The position numbers and the translations under genes were made by a program. Below are positions 17,796 to 29,572 of a stretch of DNA of 64,000 bases, piece after piece (within the stretch, counting starts at the first letter, position 1; each line of letters opens with the position of its first letter). This DNA comes from Branchiostoma floridae (lineage: Eukaryota > Chordata > Leptocardii > Amphioxiformes > Branchiostomatidae): contig NW_023365758.1 in assembly GCF_000003815.2 (NCBI RefSeq), forward strand, positions 245,608 through 309,607, given 5' to 3'. The notes under the pieces were generated by a model. It saw only the letters and a list, made by a program, of their open reading frames with translations. It made no database searches and was not told where the DNA came from.

Positions 17796-19074
17796 GCAGT
17801 CTGCAACGTATCACCTGGATTTCCACACTACAACTTTGTGATCTTCTAAGTCATTTAAGCCACAGGCACAAAGAATAAGACCGAATCGTCACGTAGTCAC
17901 CTGTGTAGTTTAAGACCGACTGTCGTAGCGTGACGTCGGGAGGCGCCAACAGTGTCACGGCAGGTCCCCTGTCATACCTGGGGACACATACCTGGTCATA
18001 CCTGGCGTTCAACGTGCCGTGAACGGAGCTGTGACAAAAGCCAGGTACAGTCGTAGGTGTGAAAAGGTGAAACTAGACCGTCTCCTGCTGTTCCAGCCGC
18101 TAGGGGGCCAAACCTACATCACTTACGCTTTGCCTACAAGAGATGTCTACCACTCAGGAATCACGACCATAGCATGTCCAGAGCCATACATCAAATATCA
18201 GATATCAAATGCCATGTACGGTCGTAGGTGTGACACTTAGTGGAAAATCGCTGAATGAAGAAACCCTGCATTTCACATACCGTTATGCATTGTCAATCAT
18301 CGTCAGATTTTGTTCAAGCAGAATTTTGCTATCCTGTGACCAAGGAGGTTGAAAAGGGGCTGTGACGGAACTTGCCGTTACGATACGCCCTTTTCAATGA
18401 TCGACTATTCTATTAACGTTACACTCTCGTTGAATAACTTGAGACAAAAATATAAAGGCCTCATAATTTGATAAAATTCGCTGACAAATGAGTTATACTA
18501 CTGTACCCTCGGCATATGCCAAGGCTAGGAATGTTACTAGGCTGGGCTATGGAGGTTACCAACATTTCGTTTCAGTCATAACCTTCGGAACGCCTTACAA
18601 GTTTACATCGTTTTACTGACTGTGTGCTGTAAACTCGATGCATTATCATGAAGACATTGTCAAGATTTAACGCTATTTACTTGTGTAAAAGAGATCTAGA
18701 CAGAAGAATCTGTCCCATCTTCAGAGTTCAGTGATCACAGACGCCCTGTACTTGAACTTCCTACGAATGTTATTTGACAACACCAAATGACGGCGCTGTA
18801 CTTATTTACATCGCCGGGTCGCACTGTAAATAGCGAGGAACTGTCGCTTAGGATTCACCGGCACACACTTCAACACAAGATGCGTAGACAGGACACTAAA
18901 AACACGCGTCACTGCTTGATGCGGTCAGTGCACACAGATGCCCTGTGGATGACCTCTTCTTTACAAGTGAACATAGGGCATCATTCGACACCACAAACAT
19001 TACGACGTTATGGCGTTACAAAAATTACGACGCTTCACTAAACAGATTAAAGTATACATCAATTATTCTTAACT
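17796..19074. repeat. Intergenic with diverged local duplications
   Basis: GTAC.GTCGTAGGTGTGA occurs near 18046 and 18217. ACAGA.GCCCTGT occurs near 18738 and 18935. 17930-18110 is GC-rich. No gene is supported. Confidence 0.4.
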
Positions 19075-19425
19075 ATGTGAACTGAAGATACGCCCGTGTA
19101 ATTACATATATCTGCATATCGTCCACACATACACAACGTTAACACTCTTGACAGCCTATAATCAAGAAGCGCCCCTCACCCCCCTCCCCATCGAACTCGA
19201 CAAGGTCATATCACAGACCTCAAGGACGACACAACGTTGACTACACAACACATTTACCCATGTGAACTAAAGGCACGCCTAAGTAATTTCATATATCTGC
19301 ATATCATCGATATACACTCTAACGTTATTACTCTTGACAACCCATAATCAACAGGTATCCCTGCCCCCCTCCCCATTTGGAACATCTAAAGGTCATCGCA
19401 GCCCACAAGGACGAACGAACCGAAT
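19075..19425. repeat. Two-copy tandem duplication, ~180-bp unit
   Basis: CATATATCTGCATATC occurs at about 19105 and 19290. ATAATCAA followed by C-rich CCCCCCTCCCC occurs in both units. Confidence 0.7.
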
Positions 19426-20130
19426 GAGAGAACGCATATCTTCTACGTATTCCCCCCAATCGACGAGCCAGACTTCACCTTTTTCTTAGAGGCTGTATAC
19501 AGATAACGTTAAAAACTAGCAGACAACTTACATGTTGATCGTCGTAAGAATTTGACGTTTCCAAACTCGCCGTGCTTTTATTTTTGTCTAAAAGACAAAT
19601 ATCGGGAATTTTACTCTGTAGATTATATACTGTGATTTCAGCCTTCAGTTCGTGCAAATGTATTTCATTGATGACTTTTTTTTACAGTGTCGATGCTAGC
19701 TGCGTCACAGGACGACTATTGCACTCTTGTAACATTCACAATCTACGTGCTGCTGCACATGTGCAGTACATTTTGTGCATTCTTCATTTTGTTGAAGCGA
19801 CCGGCGAAGAAGAAAAGTTTCCATGCAACTTTGTTGAGGCGCGTTAATTGGCCGTCGCCGTTGTTTTGTCCCCTTGAGTACATGTTAGTTCAGTACACGC
19901 CTTACCTAAAGAGCGGACACGAATACTTTGTTTGATTGTTTGTTTATCTAATTCTTATTTTTCATGTTACAATGCTAACGCCAACGTCACATTCAGGGCC
20001 TTTTGTACTATTAGAATCTACGTGCGGAAGTACATGTTAAAAACATCCTTTGCTTTGTCGAAGCAAACGGTCCGATATTTTCTACAGGCCAACCTCCGAG
20101 GAACGTTTCTCGGTCGACAACCTTACCTTA
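19426..20130. other. Intergenic, nothing recognised
   Basis: Short reading frames only, without domain motifs or convincing splice sites. Confidence 0.4.
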
Positions 20131-20647
20131 GGCCACAGCAAGTAAATTTTATGGATGACATTACAAAAAATAGCGAGATAGGACGACAAAAAACAAGATG
20201 GTAAAAAAACAAAATGGCTTGATTTTTTAAATAAACACCATAAACATTGTCACAAGAATTGAAGCGACAGAACATGCTGCCACAGCCAACAAGGCATTCA
20301 TTCCTGTGTTCGAATTCAATACGTGCACTGGTGTAGTAAAAGTGACAGTGTGTGGTTGATTTGTATCACTTACCAACTGGGCAACTACACTCATGACTTA
20401 CATATTGGTGCCACCTTTACAACTCTCCAGCTAGTTCCACTTCTACAAAAACAGTCATATTTACGGGAATTTACCTCAGTAGTGTACGTCACACAATCTA
20501 CAAGTGCAATCATTAGGCTACAACACAATTATGGTAATTTCTCGTCATGTAGACCATCGCGGAAGAAGAAATAAAACTTTTTCTGAAATTTTGCGAAAAT
20601 TCATAGCAACTCGTTGATGTCATCCATGACATATACATGCTGTTGCC
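20131..20647. mobile_element. hAT-like non-autonomous element, copy 1
   Basis: 517 bp. Left terminus GGCCACAGCAAGTA, right terminus TACATGCTGTTGCC, flanked by TTACCTTA (20123-20130) and TTACCTTC (20648-20655), a 7/8-matching 8-bp target duplication. Subterminal TTATGGATGACAT is inverted at the right end (ATGTCATCCATGACAT). A relative lies inverted at 34392-34882. No transposase is present. Confidence 0.72.
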
Positions 20648-21327
20648 TTACCTTCCATTTGTGTTTTTTCAGCGCACGTCTAACTTGACAAGGGAAGAGT
20701 CTGACAATGCGCAATTAGCCTACCGTGGGCCGGAGGCACATACCGGCGGATCAACTTGTCAGGGGGACACAACTCATGAGATCATGACCGTGACACTGCC
20801 AAGAACAACAAACAAAAATCCCCAAACATCGCTTCAAAGTCAGCTTAGCTGGGGCATCCCGGTGTCGTCAGTGTTGTAAATTGTGCTCGATGTTTTAATT
20901 CCGAGTCTTAACCACAAATAGTCGTAAAAGGTTGGACGGGCAGGTGGCAACTAGTCCCTTTGAACTGGACGTTTAAGTACTTCTGAATTTGTGTGCTCGG
21001 TGGCACATAAGATTGGAGACTGAACGGTCGTCAATCTCGCTGTAAATTGTGCTGAATGTTTTGTTCACAGTGAGAAGACGGTGGCTTTGTTTGAAATAAA
21101 TAGTCGTAAAACGCGCTGACAGAAAGATAAGCCATCTTCTGAAACCATCCTAGAAGCATCCTTTTATCATCCGACGGGATCTTTTGGGCAGCACCACAGG
21201 TGAAACCTGAACTGTTGAGTGAAATGTTGAAGAATGCAGAACAAAATGTGACGTCTTTCGACGCCAAGTACAACTGGCGTTGATGGGGTAGTGTTTGGCC
21301 CTAACACAGAGGTACTGTGTAAGAAGC
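20648..21327. repeat. Intergenic with a diverged duplication
   Basis: TGTAAATTGTGCT.GATGTTTT and AATAGTCGTAAAA occur in the same order near 20875-20930 and 21042-21110. Otherwise nothing. Confidence 0.45.
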
Positions 21328-21499
21328 TAATCTCCAAGCAGATCCTACAATGGCATAAGATAGTACCAAACTGGCCAAAGACTGTAGTCAGCCAAAAGGT
21401 GTCCATTTGCCGGTAGCGAAACACACTCCTAAGCCGGTTTCAGTCCTCTGCCAGCTTTTGATTCTATCTTATGCTACCATATGATCTGCTTGGAGGTTA
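21328..21499. mobile_element. hAT-like MITE (TAATCTCCAAGCAGAT), copy 1
   Basis: Terminal inverted repeats TAATCTCCAAGCAGATC and GATCTGCTTGGAGGTTA, extending over about 40 bp. The 8-bp flanks TAAGAAGC and TAGGAAGC match 7/8. Confidence 0.8.
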
Positions 21500-22069
21500 T
21501 AGGAAGCGCCTTTTTGAAAATCAGGCAGTTTACACGAATCTCCTCACTTCACCTGGGTCAAAATTAGCACCTAGCTTCAGTAAGGGACGTCAAGCCGTAT
21601 CTGATCCATTTCTGGGAACTACGTCATTATAGAGAGCCACACCTTGAAACACCTGAAAAGAATGTCGTGACCGGAAAGATGCTAGATGCATTCCCGACCC
21701 CTTAACACCTCAACCGATGTTCCAATCTTAAAGCGTCTACTATCAGTTCCGAAGTAACTGCGACAAACGGATTACAATAGAAATGGTCCGCTTGCCTCGT
21801 TAATCGTTTAGATGTTGAGACAAGATGTTCATGCTGACTCGTTCACTTTCGCACGTTCATTTTCCCTTTCACTTTTTAACCCACTTTACTAGGCAGAGGC
21901 TTATGTGGGCCAACTCGTCAGACATGGTCAGGAATATCTCATCTGGTTCAAGTTCACAGTGCGGCAATCGCTCTCGTGACAGGTGGACTAAAGTATAGAA
22001 AAGTTAACCTGGTTAGATGGGATCTTCGCACTGACTAGTTCACTTTGGCACGTATCGTATTCAAACAAT
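21500..22069. other. Intergenic, nothing recognised
   Basis: No supported feature. Confidence 0.4.
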
Positions 22070-23040
22070 CAATGTGTTAGACGTCTTGCAATAAGCGCAG
22101 AGCTTACCTGGTCGATTGGCTCGGCGCTCTAGACAAGATCTTGGCGTGCCGTCAAGTTCAGGTCTCTTCCTCATCTTCTTCTTCTCCCCAAAGTTGGCGC
22201 AGAGGCGGGCCATCACATTTTTCCACTCTCCTCTGTCTATTGTTTGCTTTTTCGTTCCTTCTCAATGTGCAGCACAACTCTTCCAAGTCCCTCACGACAG
22301 TATTTTTTAATAACGGTTTAAATTTGCATTTGGATAGCGGTCCGCGGGTTTTACCTCCTTGTCCCTTTCCATTAGCTTTTATGGAGGTTACGGTAAAGGT
22401 AGAGAGACCGCAGCTGGCTCTCTGATTTGATTTTGATTTTATTTATTTTGCACAATCTTTAAAAAAAAAAGTTAACAGAAAACAAATTAAAGAATGAAAG
22501 TACATGCAGGGGGGAAGAAAAAAGCCTCGTGGCTTGTACAAAGTCTTCCTCCAAAGTAACAAGATTGAATAGACTCTCTCCTGCTTTTTCGCTCCTTCTC
22601 AATGTGTACCTCAACTCTTGCAAGTGCCCCACGACAGTGTTATTTTAACGTTCAAGTTTGCACGTACCAATTGAAGGGTTTTACCTCCTTACCCTTTTCA
22701 GTAGCTGGTCACTTTCTCGGGGACAAAAGGTAAAAGGTAAAGAAAAGGGTAAAGAAAAAGGTAAAGGAGGGGACAGCCAATGTGTTAGACGTATTCTTAT
22801 ACGCAATAGCTTACCTGGTCGATTGGTTCGGCACTCCAGGCAAGATCTTGGCGTGATCTTGGCGTGTCTTCACGTTCAAGTTTGCACGTACCAATTAGCG
22901 GGTTTTACCTGCTTGTCCCCTGTCTCACCTGGGTACTTCCTGGGGGACTTATGATAAAATCTAGATGCGTCTCAGTTCGCTCACTTTTAAAAGGTAAAGG
23001 TAAAAGTAAGGGTAACTGGGGTAAAGGTAGTCCCAAAGCC
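22070..23040. repeat. Complex tandem duplication
   Basis: AGCTTACCTGGTCGATTGG occurs near 22102 and 22810, with matching CAATGTGTTAGACGT upstream of each. TTTTACCT.CTT..CCC occurs near 22349, 22679 and 22904. A LINE 3' end on the minus strand (22430-22560, ending in a T-rich tract) and (GGTAAA)n tracts at 22725-22770 and 22990-23030 are embedded. Confidence 0.65.
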
Positions 23041-23109
23041 CTTTTGGGGCCACATGGAACGTGGGCTGTTATCCACTATGTCTAGGGCAAAGTATTGAAG
23101 GTGGAGCCC

Positions 23110-23305
23110 ATCCTTCTCCTTTCAGCACCTTTTACCTCCCCAACCGACGTCAGGTAGCCATTTTTACCCCTAGGTGAAGTGAGGAAAGTCTTGTAAAGTG
23201 CGTTTTCCAAGGGCACAACATCGGTGGCATGTCAGGGGATTCAAACTCAGGACCTTTGGGTTCTAGGCCAAACACCCTAACTATTACCCACAACACTCCT
23301 TATGC
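23110..23305 (-). mobile_element. tRNA-derived SINE fragment
   Basis: Same family as 5157-5648: CACTTTACAAGACTTTCCTC on the minus strand, and a decayed B box in GGGATTCAAACTC. Confidence 0.65.
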
Positions 23306-23934
23306 TTTTACAATGGAACTTTGAAAGATTCCTGAAAGTGGTGCGAAAAAAGACGCACTTATAAACGAGAATTTATATTTGTCTGATATATGGTTTTAAA
23401 ACGTTTGAAAACAGTAAAGTGTAAACTTTGAAGTTACTTGTGTGCGTGTGTTTGTGTCTGTCTGTCTGACAATACGATAACCTGAGGAACCTGATAAATT
23501 GTACTCATATTTTCACTTGTATGGATACGTCTTAATTACATGTCGAATACTATACATTAAATGATTATATTTCACCACCCAACCAGCGGCTTTCTGTGGT
23601 ACTGCAGCGGAACTTCTTGGGTTGATATCTTGTGTTCTGAACAACCTATGGTCACGAAGTTTGTTTTACCGTGTATCTTTGGCCATCCCAATATCCTTTC
23701 TACATATATTGGAAAGGTGTGCAGCGTCACGTTGCCATGGCGACACCCTTTCTTTGAACTCGCCGCCGGTAGCGTGAGGTGCGGGTTTCTCCCATTGTTT
23801 TGGAAACAATGCCCGCCCTTTCTTTGAAGTCTGCGTTCGTTACGTGGTGACCGTGTTTCCGTGTTTGTTGTCCTAAAGCCGGGTTCACGTACATGTATAT
23901 ATATTCAAGTCCGTATGAAGCCCGTATGGAATTC
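23306..23934. other. Intergenic, nothing recognised
   Basis: Short reading frames only. Confidence 0.4.
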
Positions 23935-24137
23935 TTAGTCTCTATCAGGCACCGCAGGTCGCTAGAAAAATTATAGAAATTGGAGAATTACAGACACATA
24001 ACCTGCCAGAGGAGTTAGCTGTCCGAGCAGTATGGTTTGCGACCCAGCTAACCCCTTTGGCATGTTATTTGGCTATTTTTGTCCAATTTCTTTTTTTTTT
24101 ATACTTAGCGACATGTGGAGCCTGGTAGAGGTTAAGA
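23935..24137. mobile_element. Hairpin MITE, family A, copy 4
   Basis: Left arm TCTCTATCAGGCACCGCAGG, right arm CATGTGGAGCCTGGTAGAGG. Inner arms contain ACATAACCTGCCAGAGGAG. Confidence 0.75.
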
Positions 24138-24197
24138 CTTCCATACGGACCTCATACGGACCTGAAGACTTCCATACGGACCTCATACGGACCTGAA
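24136..24197 (+). repeat. 31-bp tandem repeat, two copies
   Basis: GACTTCCATACGGACCTCAT starts at 24136 and 24167, and each copy contains an internal ATACGGACCT doublet. Confidence 0.85.
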
Positions 24198-24837
24198 CAC
24201 ATACGCACTTGTGAACCCACCTTACCGATTGAGGGATGAGCGGGGGTACCCGGGTGAGGCTAAGAAAGATATGATCTCTGTGCATCCTTCCATGGATGAG
24301 ATCTTATCTACTCTCCAAGCAGAGGTCAGCGGGGGAAGATTGTAATCTTTTCCATTATATGCCCCGCTGGAGGGGCTTCCGAAAGAAAACGGGACTTGAG
24401 CTTGAGTCCATCACATCCTATAGATAAATCATATTACATTCTAGGAGGGGAAGCACTTACTGTGTACAAAGATATCTATCTTTATTGCAAACCGAATGCC
24501 CGATGGCTTACTGTGTACAAATAGGTGTACATCAAAGAAAGACCTTATAAATTACACCTTGTAAGTTGCTAATTAACTTCTTATTATATTTCAGCCATAC
24601 ATAGTATGGTGAAATATATTGTATTCGTAATGTTTCTTTCTTTCTTTCTTTCTCCTGTCAAATCTTCAAAGTGATTCATCTCCGCCGTTCCTGGACCGAA
24701 TGACCTGAAATTTGGCACAGGGGTAGAATGGGCCAATACCTTGATGCTGTTTTCTCAGTTTTTTCATATCTGCCTCTAAAATGATTTTATTGAGATTTTT
24801 TGGTCAATTTTAGACCAAAACTGTATATTTTGGCCCC
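24198..24837. other. Intergenic, LINE-end fragment and (TTCT)n
   Basis: 24470-24540 resembles a minus-strand retroelement 3' end (ATCTTTATTGCAAACCGAAT). A (TTTC)n tract lies at 24633-24653. Confidence 0.4.
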
Positions 24838-25330
24838 TGTACCCTGGTATTACAACCAAATGAGCTGAAATTTGACAGAGATGTGCCTTGATAATGCCCT
24901 CATATAAATTCGATAACACTTTTGGTGTACAGTACAACAAAATGCTTATTTTTGCGATTTTTTGACCAATTTTTGACCAAAAAAGGACACTTTTGGCCCC
25001 TGTACCCTGGTATTACAACCAAATGAGCTGAAATTTGACAGAGATGTGCCTTGATAATGCCCCCATATAAATTCAATAACACTTTTGGTGTACAGTACAA
25101 CAAAGTGCTTATTTTTGCGATTTTTTGACCAATTTTTGACCAAAAAAGGACACTTTTGGCTCCTGTACCTTGGTATTGCAACCGAATGAGCTGAAATTTG
25201 ACACAGATGTGCCTTGATAATCCCTTCATATAAATTCAATAACACTTTTGGTGTACAGTACAACAAAATGCTTATTTTTGCGATTTTTGGCCAATTTTTG
25301 ACCAAAAAAGGACACTTTTGGCTCCTGTAC
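24838..25330. repeat. 163-bp tandem array
   Basis: ACC.TGGTATT recurs at 24841, 25004, 25167 and 25329 (periods 163, 163, 162) with high identity between the middle units (TTTTGGTGTACAGTACAACA in each). The minus strand stays open across units although 163 is not a multiple of three. This reflects composition, not a gene. Confidence 0.88.
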
Positions 25331-26690
25331 CCTGGTATTACAATTAAATGACCTGAAATTTGGTATAGATAGGCATTAGATACTTGGTAACAAGATTCAA
25401 GTAAAATTTTTGACATAAACAACTTTAAAACGATTAATTTTGGCACTTTTCTGAGGGAAGATTTGTTTTCTTTTGGCCTCCTGACGTGACCTTCCGTGAC
25501 CCCGCACAGAGCCACACCTGTGCGCGTCAGCCGGAGAGTTAATTGAATAAAGACCTAGCCAATCAGCGAAGAGGAGGCCAAAGGCTAATTAATATTCATA
25601 AGCGGGGCCTCATGATCCCGTATATAGCAGTGTTCCCGCCAGGGGGAGCGAAGCCCGCCTAAGGCTCTCGCATTTTAGACTATTCAGAAGGCTTTATATT
25701 GTATCAGTTCTTAGGGGCATATCTATGATAATCGCAGCAGTCACTTAACTTCTCTTCAGGAGTTTAGCGTAGCGCTATTTCAGGTCAAACCGTCAAAGGC
25801 AACTAAAAACAAACTTTAACGTTACTGAGTTCAACAGTACTTATAACTTGTTATCCGAAGTTGAAACGCTAGCGATGGTATTTTCGCTGCGCTGTTAGCT
25901 CCGTGCGACTGTTGTTGACGGTCTTATAACGGTATATTTTGCACCCCTGTACCCTGGTATGAGTAACATTTGGTATAGAGAGGCATAAGATAGTTGGTAA
26001 AATGGTTCAAGTAAAATTTTTGGCATAAAGTACTGTAAAAGGCTTAATTACAGCACTTTTTTGAGGGGAAATTGGTTTTCTTTCGTTCTCCATGCCATGA
26101 CCTTTCGGACGTTCACCCCACAGAGCCGACATCTGCACCTGCGTCTAGCCGGCAGGAAGAGGTAATTCAATTAATGGTTCAGCCAATCAGCGAAGAGGAA
26201 AGCGAAGGCTAATTGATATTCATAAGCGGGACCACACAATACGTTAACTTGAAGACTCAGGCCGTACAGACTTCTCGCCAGGATTTTTTCAAAGCGTCGG
26301 ACAGGGATCCGGGGGCCGCTGAATGTCCCTGGCGGGGTCCAGGGGCAGGGCCACTGTGGGGGGGACCCAAGTGGGCGAAGCCCCCCCGGAAGCTCTTGCA
26401 TTTTAGACTATTGAGAAGGCTTCTTTTATCATTTTTTTAGGGCCATATCTACGATAATCGTAGCAGTCACTTACTTCTCTTCAGCAGTTTGACTTTAAAA
26501 TATTTCGGGTCAAAGCTTCAAAGACAACTAAAACCTCATAAACAACAAACTTTACTTAGCTCAACAGTATACAAAAATATTGTACGGGTTGCCATCCTTA
26601 GTTGAAGCGCTTATTTATAGCGCTAGTATCTTCGCTGTGCCGTTAGCCGCCGTGCGACCTTTGTTGACGGTCTGATATCCCTACGTTGCC
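25325..26690. repeat. ~600-750-bp two-copy duplication with promoter-like block
   Basis: Unit 1 is about 25325-25925 and unit 2 about 25935-26680. Matching order: CCCTGTACCCTGGTAT, AAGTAAAATTTTTG, CCAATCAGCGAAGAGGA, ATATTCATAAGCGGG, CATTTTAGACTATT, TTGTTGACGGTCT. No coding frame runs through either unit. Confidence 0.78.
25559..25627 (+). promoter_or_regulatory. CCAAT/TATA block, copy 1
   Basis: CCAATCAG at 25559, the homeodomain-like TAATTAATATTCAT at about 25586 and TATATAG at 25621 are spaced like a pol II promoter. In copy 2 the CCAAT and ATTCAT parts are kept (26183-26226) but the TATA box is not. No transcript unit could be tied to it. It may be a buried element's promoter. Confidence 0.35.
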
Positions 26691-28643
26691 GCCTCGCTGA
26701 TATTCCCACGGACATGTTTCAAGAAAAATACCCAGCAAAAAACGCTGTTCTGCGTCAAATTCTATTCTATAAAACATGTGGGACTCAGTGTTACAGTCTA
26801 AATGTTTTGTAGAAGCACCGCTGTAGGAAAGAAGGTCCAAGCAATGTAAAACATCACGTAGCATGAAGTTCGCTGTCAACTGGCACACAGCACATGAATG
26901 TTTGAAACTCTAAGTCTAATCAACAGCCGTGTTTGATTGATAGCCGGCGGTCCTTTGATGAAGTCGGCGAAAGGTGCGTTAGTTAGAAAATCTGCGTTTA
27001 GTTTTGATACGTAATTATAAGTTAGACAGTGGCGAGAATGATTATTTTCTCATCAATATTTCTCTTCAGAATTATTTGAACTTAATTGTACATCTAAACA
27101 ATTGGCTTACCTGTGCAATGTTTATATCATTAATGATCAGTGTACTGAAATCATGTGTAACGTATGGCTCCTAGTCAATAGATCAGCATTTTCTCTATAG
27201 TGACCACCTGTCTATAGTGGCCACATTTCCTAGTGCTGTTGTTGTTTGACATAAACTTTGAACATTTAAATTGTAAGTAACTTTAAACTGCCAGAGTTTC
27301 AGCCCAATAAAACACTCTCAGCGCCAGGGTATGAACAGACTGACCAGACAGACGAAAATAAATCCTCGAACAAGGTTCAATCGTATCTTCCGGGTCTGGC
27401 AGGAAGTTGTTAAACTAAAATAAGAATAGGCTCGATGGCTGATTGCATACAAAGTAAAACAGTTTAACAGTTTTACAGCTTGAAGAAAACAAACGCTCCT
27501 ACAGTACCTGCACCTGCTTGATAATTATTAAATCGTATGCCCTACTTGAATAAAAAAAGTTCACTGCAATAATAGATGTACCCACATCACAAGGAGCTTA
27601 TACTTTTTTAAAGTTACACCTAGTTATCGTACTGAAAATTTTTAATGACATTACATGAAGTCATTCAACAATTTTCAGTCATGATGAAAATTTCTGAATG
27701 GAAGGTGTGATTATTGTCATTTTCTGAAAAATAGAAGCAAGCTCTGTTTTTACCTGGAATCAATTCACAATACCAGTCCACTTTGGGGGATAATGCACTG
27801 TTAAGAGGATGTTCCATTTTTGCGCAGGGGTGATTTGGAACAGTCCAATGTTGCGTGGGAAGGGGTGTGGCTGAAATATGCTGTATTTGCTCTTAAGCAA
27901 ATGTCGGCCTTTCTAGTATTATATTGGAATCATTAGTGTAAACGATATATTGAGTTCAACATATTTACATATACCTGTTTTTTACTCCGTTTGTATCCAC
28001 TATTTTGTATGTATATCTATAACTATCTATCATTCAAAAGTCAGTGTACTTTTGTAGTGTCAATTGATATTATCCATGTGTTAATCAAAAGACTGGCCCC
28101 TGGAGAGTATTTTAGTGCTCGTAATGTAATGACAATGATGACATGGTGACATCTCCGCGTTTGTGCCTGGATTTACGGGAGGGAGGGGGTGGGGTTAGAT
28201 ATGATGTCAGCTGTTCACCCGTTCCATAACCTTTAATAGACAAGATGTTATCAGTCTACGAACCATATGGCTGAACCGTGTTTAGTTAGACAACACTCAC
28301 TTCTGTTGGCAAAACTCGTTTTTAAAAAAAGCAACAAACACCAGCAAAACAAGCAATACTCTTACATAACTAAACTCTCATGAAAAGCTAGAATGGACCA
28401 GCATATGTATAAATCTTACAATAATTTGTATATGTTGGATTCTTGTCCTTATTTTCACCGTATACGTGTTTTACGTGCAGAAATGTTGGGTACTTAACCT
28501 TAGCCAGAGGCAATCTCCGCCCTGACTACTGATAGACAGTCATGGATACGGCACGTGGTCGTGTGCTCTAACCGTAACCCGGAAGACGGCGGTGGTTGTG
28601 TTTGTGTTTGTTGCAGACCGTAGAAGCTTCGTAGAAAATTCGT
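26691..28643. other. Intergenic, nothing recognised
   Basis: AT-rich. A weak minus-strand retroelement-end-like motif lies near 27430. No gene is supported. Confidence 0.4.
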
Positions 28644-28802
28644 AGCCTGGTATCCAGCCGTAATATAATCTCCCGAGTCTCTTCTCTCCTCTTTGCAATT
28701 TGATATTCAAATTCAAACTGATTTCAAATCAATCGGGGCCAGACGTAATTGCAAAGAGGACAGAAGAGACTCGGGAGCTATATTACGGCTGGATACAAGG
28801 CT
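28644..28802. mobile_element. MITE with 55-bp inverted repeats and 11-bp target repeat
   Basis: Arms AGCCTGGTATCCAGCCGTAA and TTACGGCTGGATACAAGGCT continue through CTCCCGAGTCTCTTCT to CTCTTTGCAAT. The direct repeat AGAAAATTCGT lies immediately outside on both sides (28633-28643, 28803-28813). Confidence 0.88.
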
Positions 28803-28822
28803 AGAAAATTCGTAGTGAGAAT

Positions 28823-29572
28823 CTCAGAAAAACGATTCGAATAAAACATTTATCCGAATAAAAATTTTTCTATCCGATCCAAAATTGTGTTCACACTGCT
28901 CTTCAGCAATCCGATTAGTGCGCCCTCAGTCTTATCTGAATAAAACATTAGTTGCGTTTCAAAGATGTATCGCTACGTCTTGTGATAGTTGGCGGTGAGA
29001 TTCTTCACTTTTTTATTTCTGCACTGGTCGAGGGATTTCTCAACTCCATGCTCCGCCATTCTTTCGGATATATCTTCATATTACTAGTATTATGTCCCTG
29101 TTTTTATGAACCTTCCCGAGCTTTTTCTGTGTCTCCTCCCACCCCCAGATGGAAATGTTAAAGCAGCTTCGTTTGTTACGGTGTCCACTTGGCGAATGAT
29201 GAAGATTTCCCTTTCTTTCCCCTTATTGTTGTTGGAAGTAAAATACGGTGGAAAATGCTCGCTGAAAAACGAAGCAATCAGTGTGTAGTGTTTCGAAGTA
29301 TGACCCCAAGTTCCCGGATGAATGACGTTACACCCCAGAATAAGCGGAATCCTATCCACTTGCGCGTTCACACTGCCGAATCGCACGAATCGGGACTCCC
29401 CGCGGCGCAGTTTTATCCACTTCCCGGAGTTTTACCCACCTCCCCGAGGTGGATCGCGAGGGATTCGAATCGATGAAATCCAAGTGATTTGGGAGCGTTC
29501 ATACTGCTAAGTTTTATTCGGATCGGGTAGTTTTATTCGGATAACATGTTTTATTCGAATCGTTTTTCTGAG
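28823..29572. mobile_element. ~750-bp non-autonomous DNA transposon
   Basis: The ends are inverted repeats of about 75 bp: CTCAGAAAAACGATTCGAAT at the left and ATTCGAATCGTTTTTCTGAG at the right, each followed inward by TTATCCGAATAAAA-type sequence. Reading frames inside show no transposase motif. Confidence 0.82.

Noticed and set aside
24900-25515. 189-codon minus-strand frame with repeating peptide
   Set aside because: It is produced by the 163-bp tandem array. Successive units are read in different frames.
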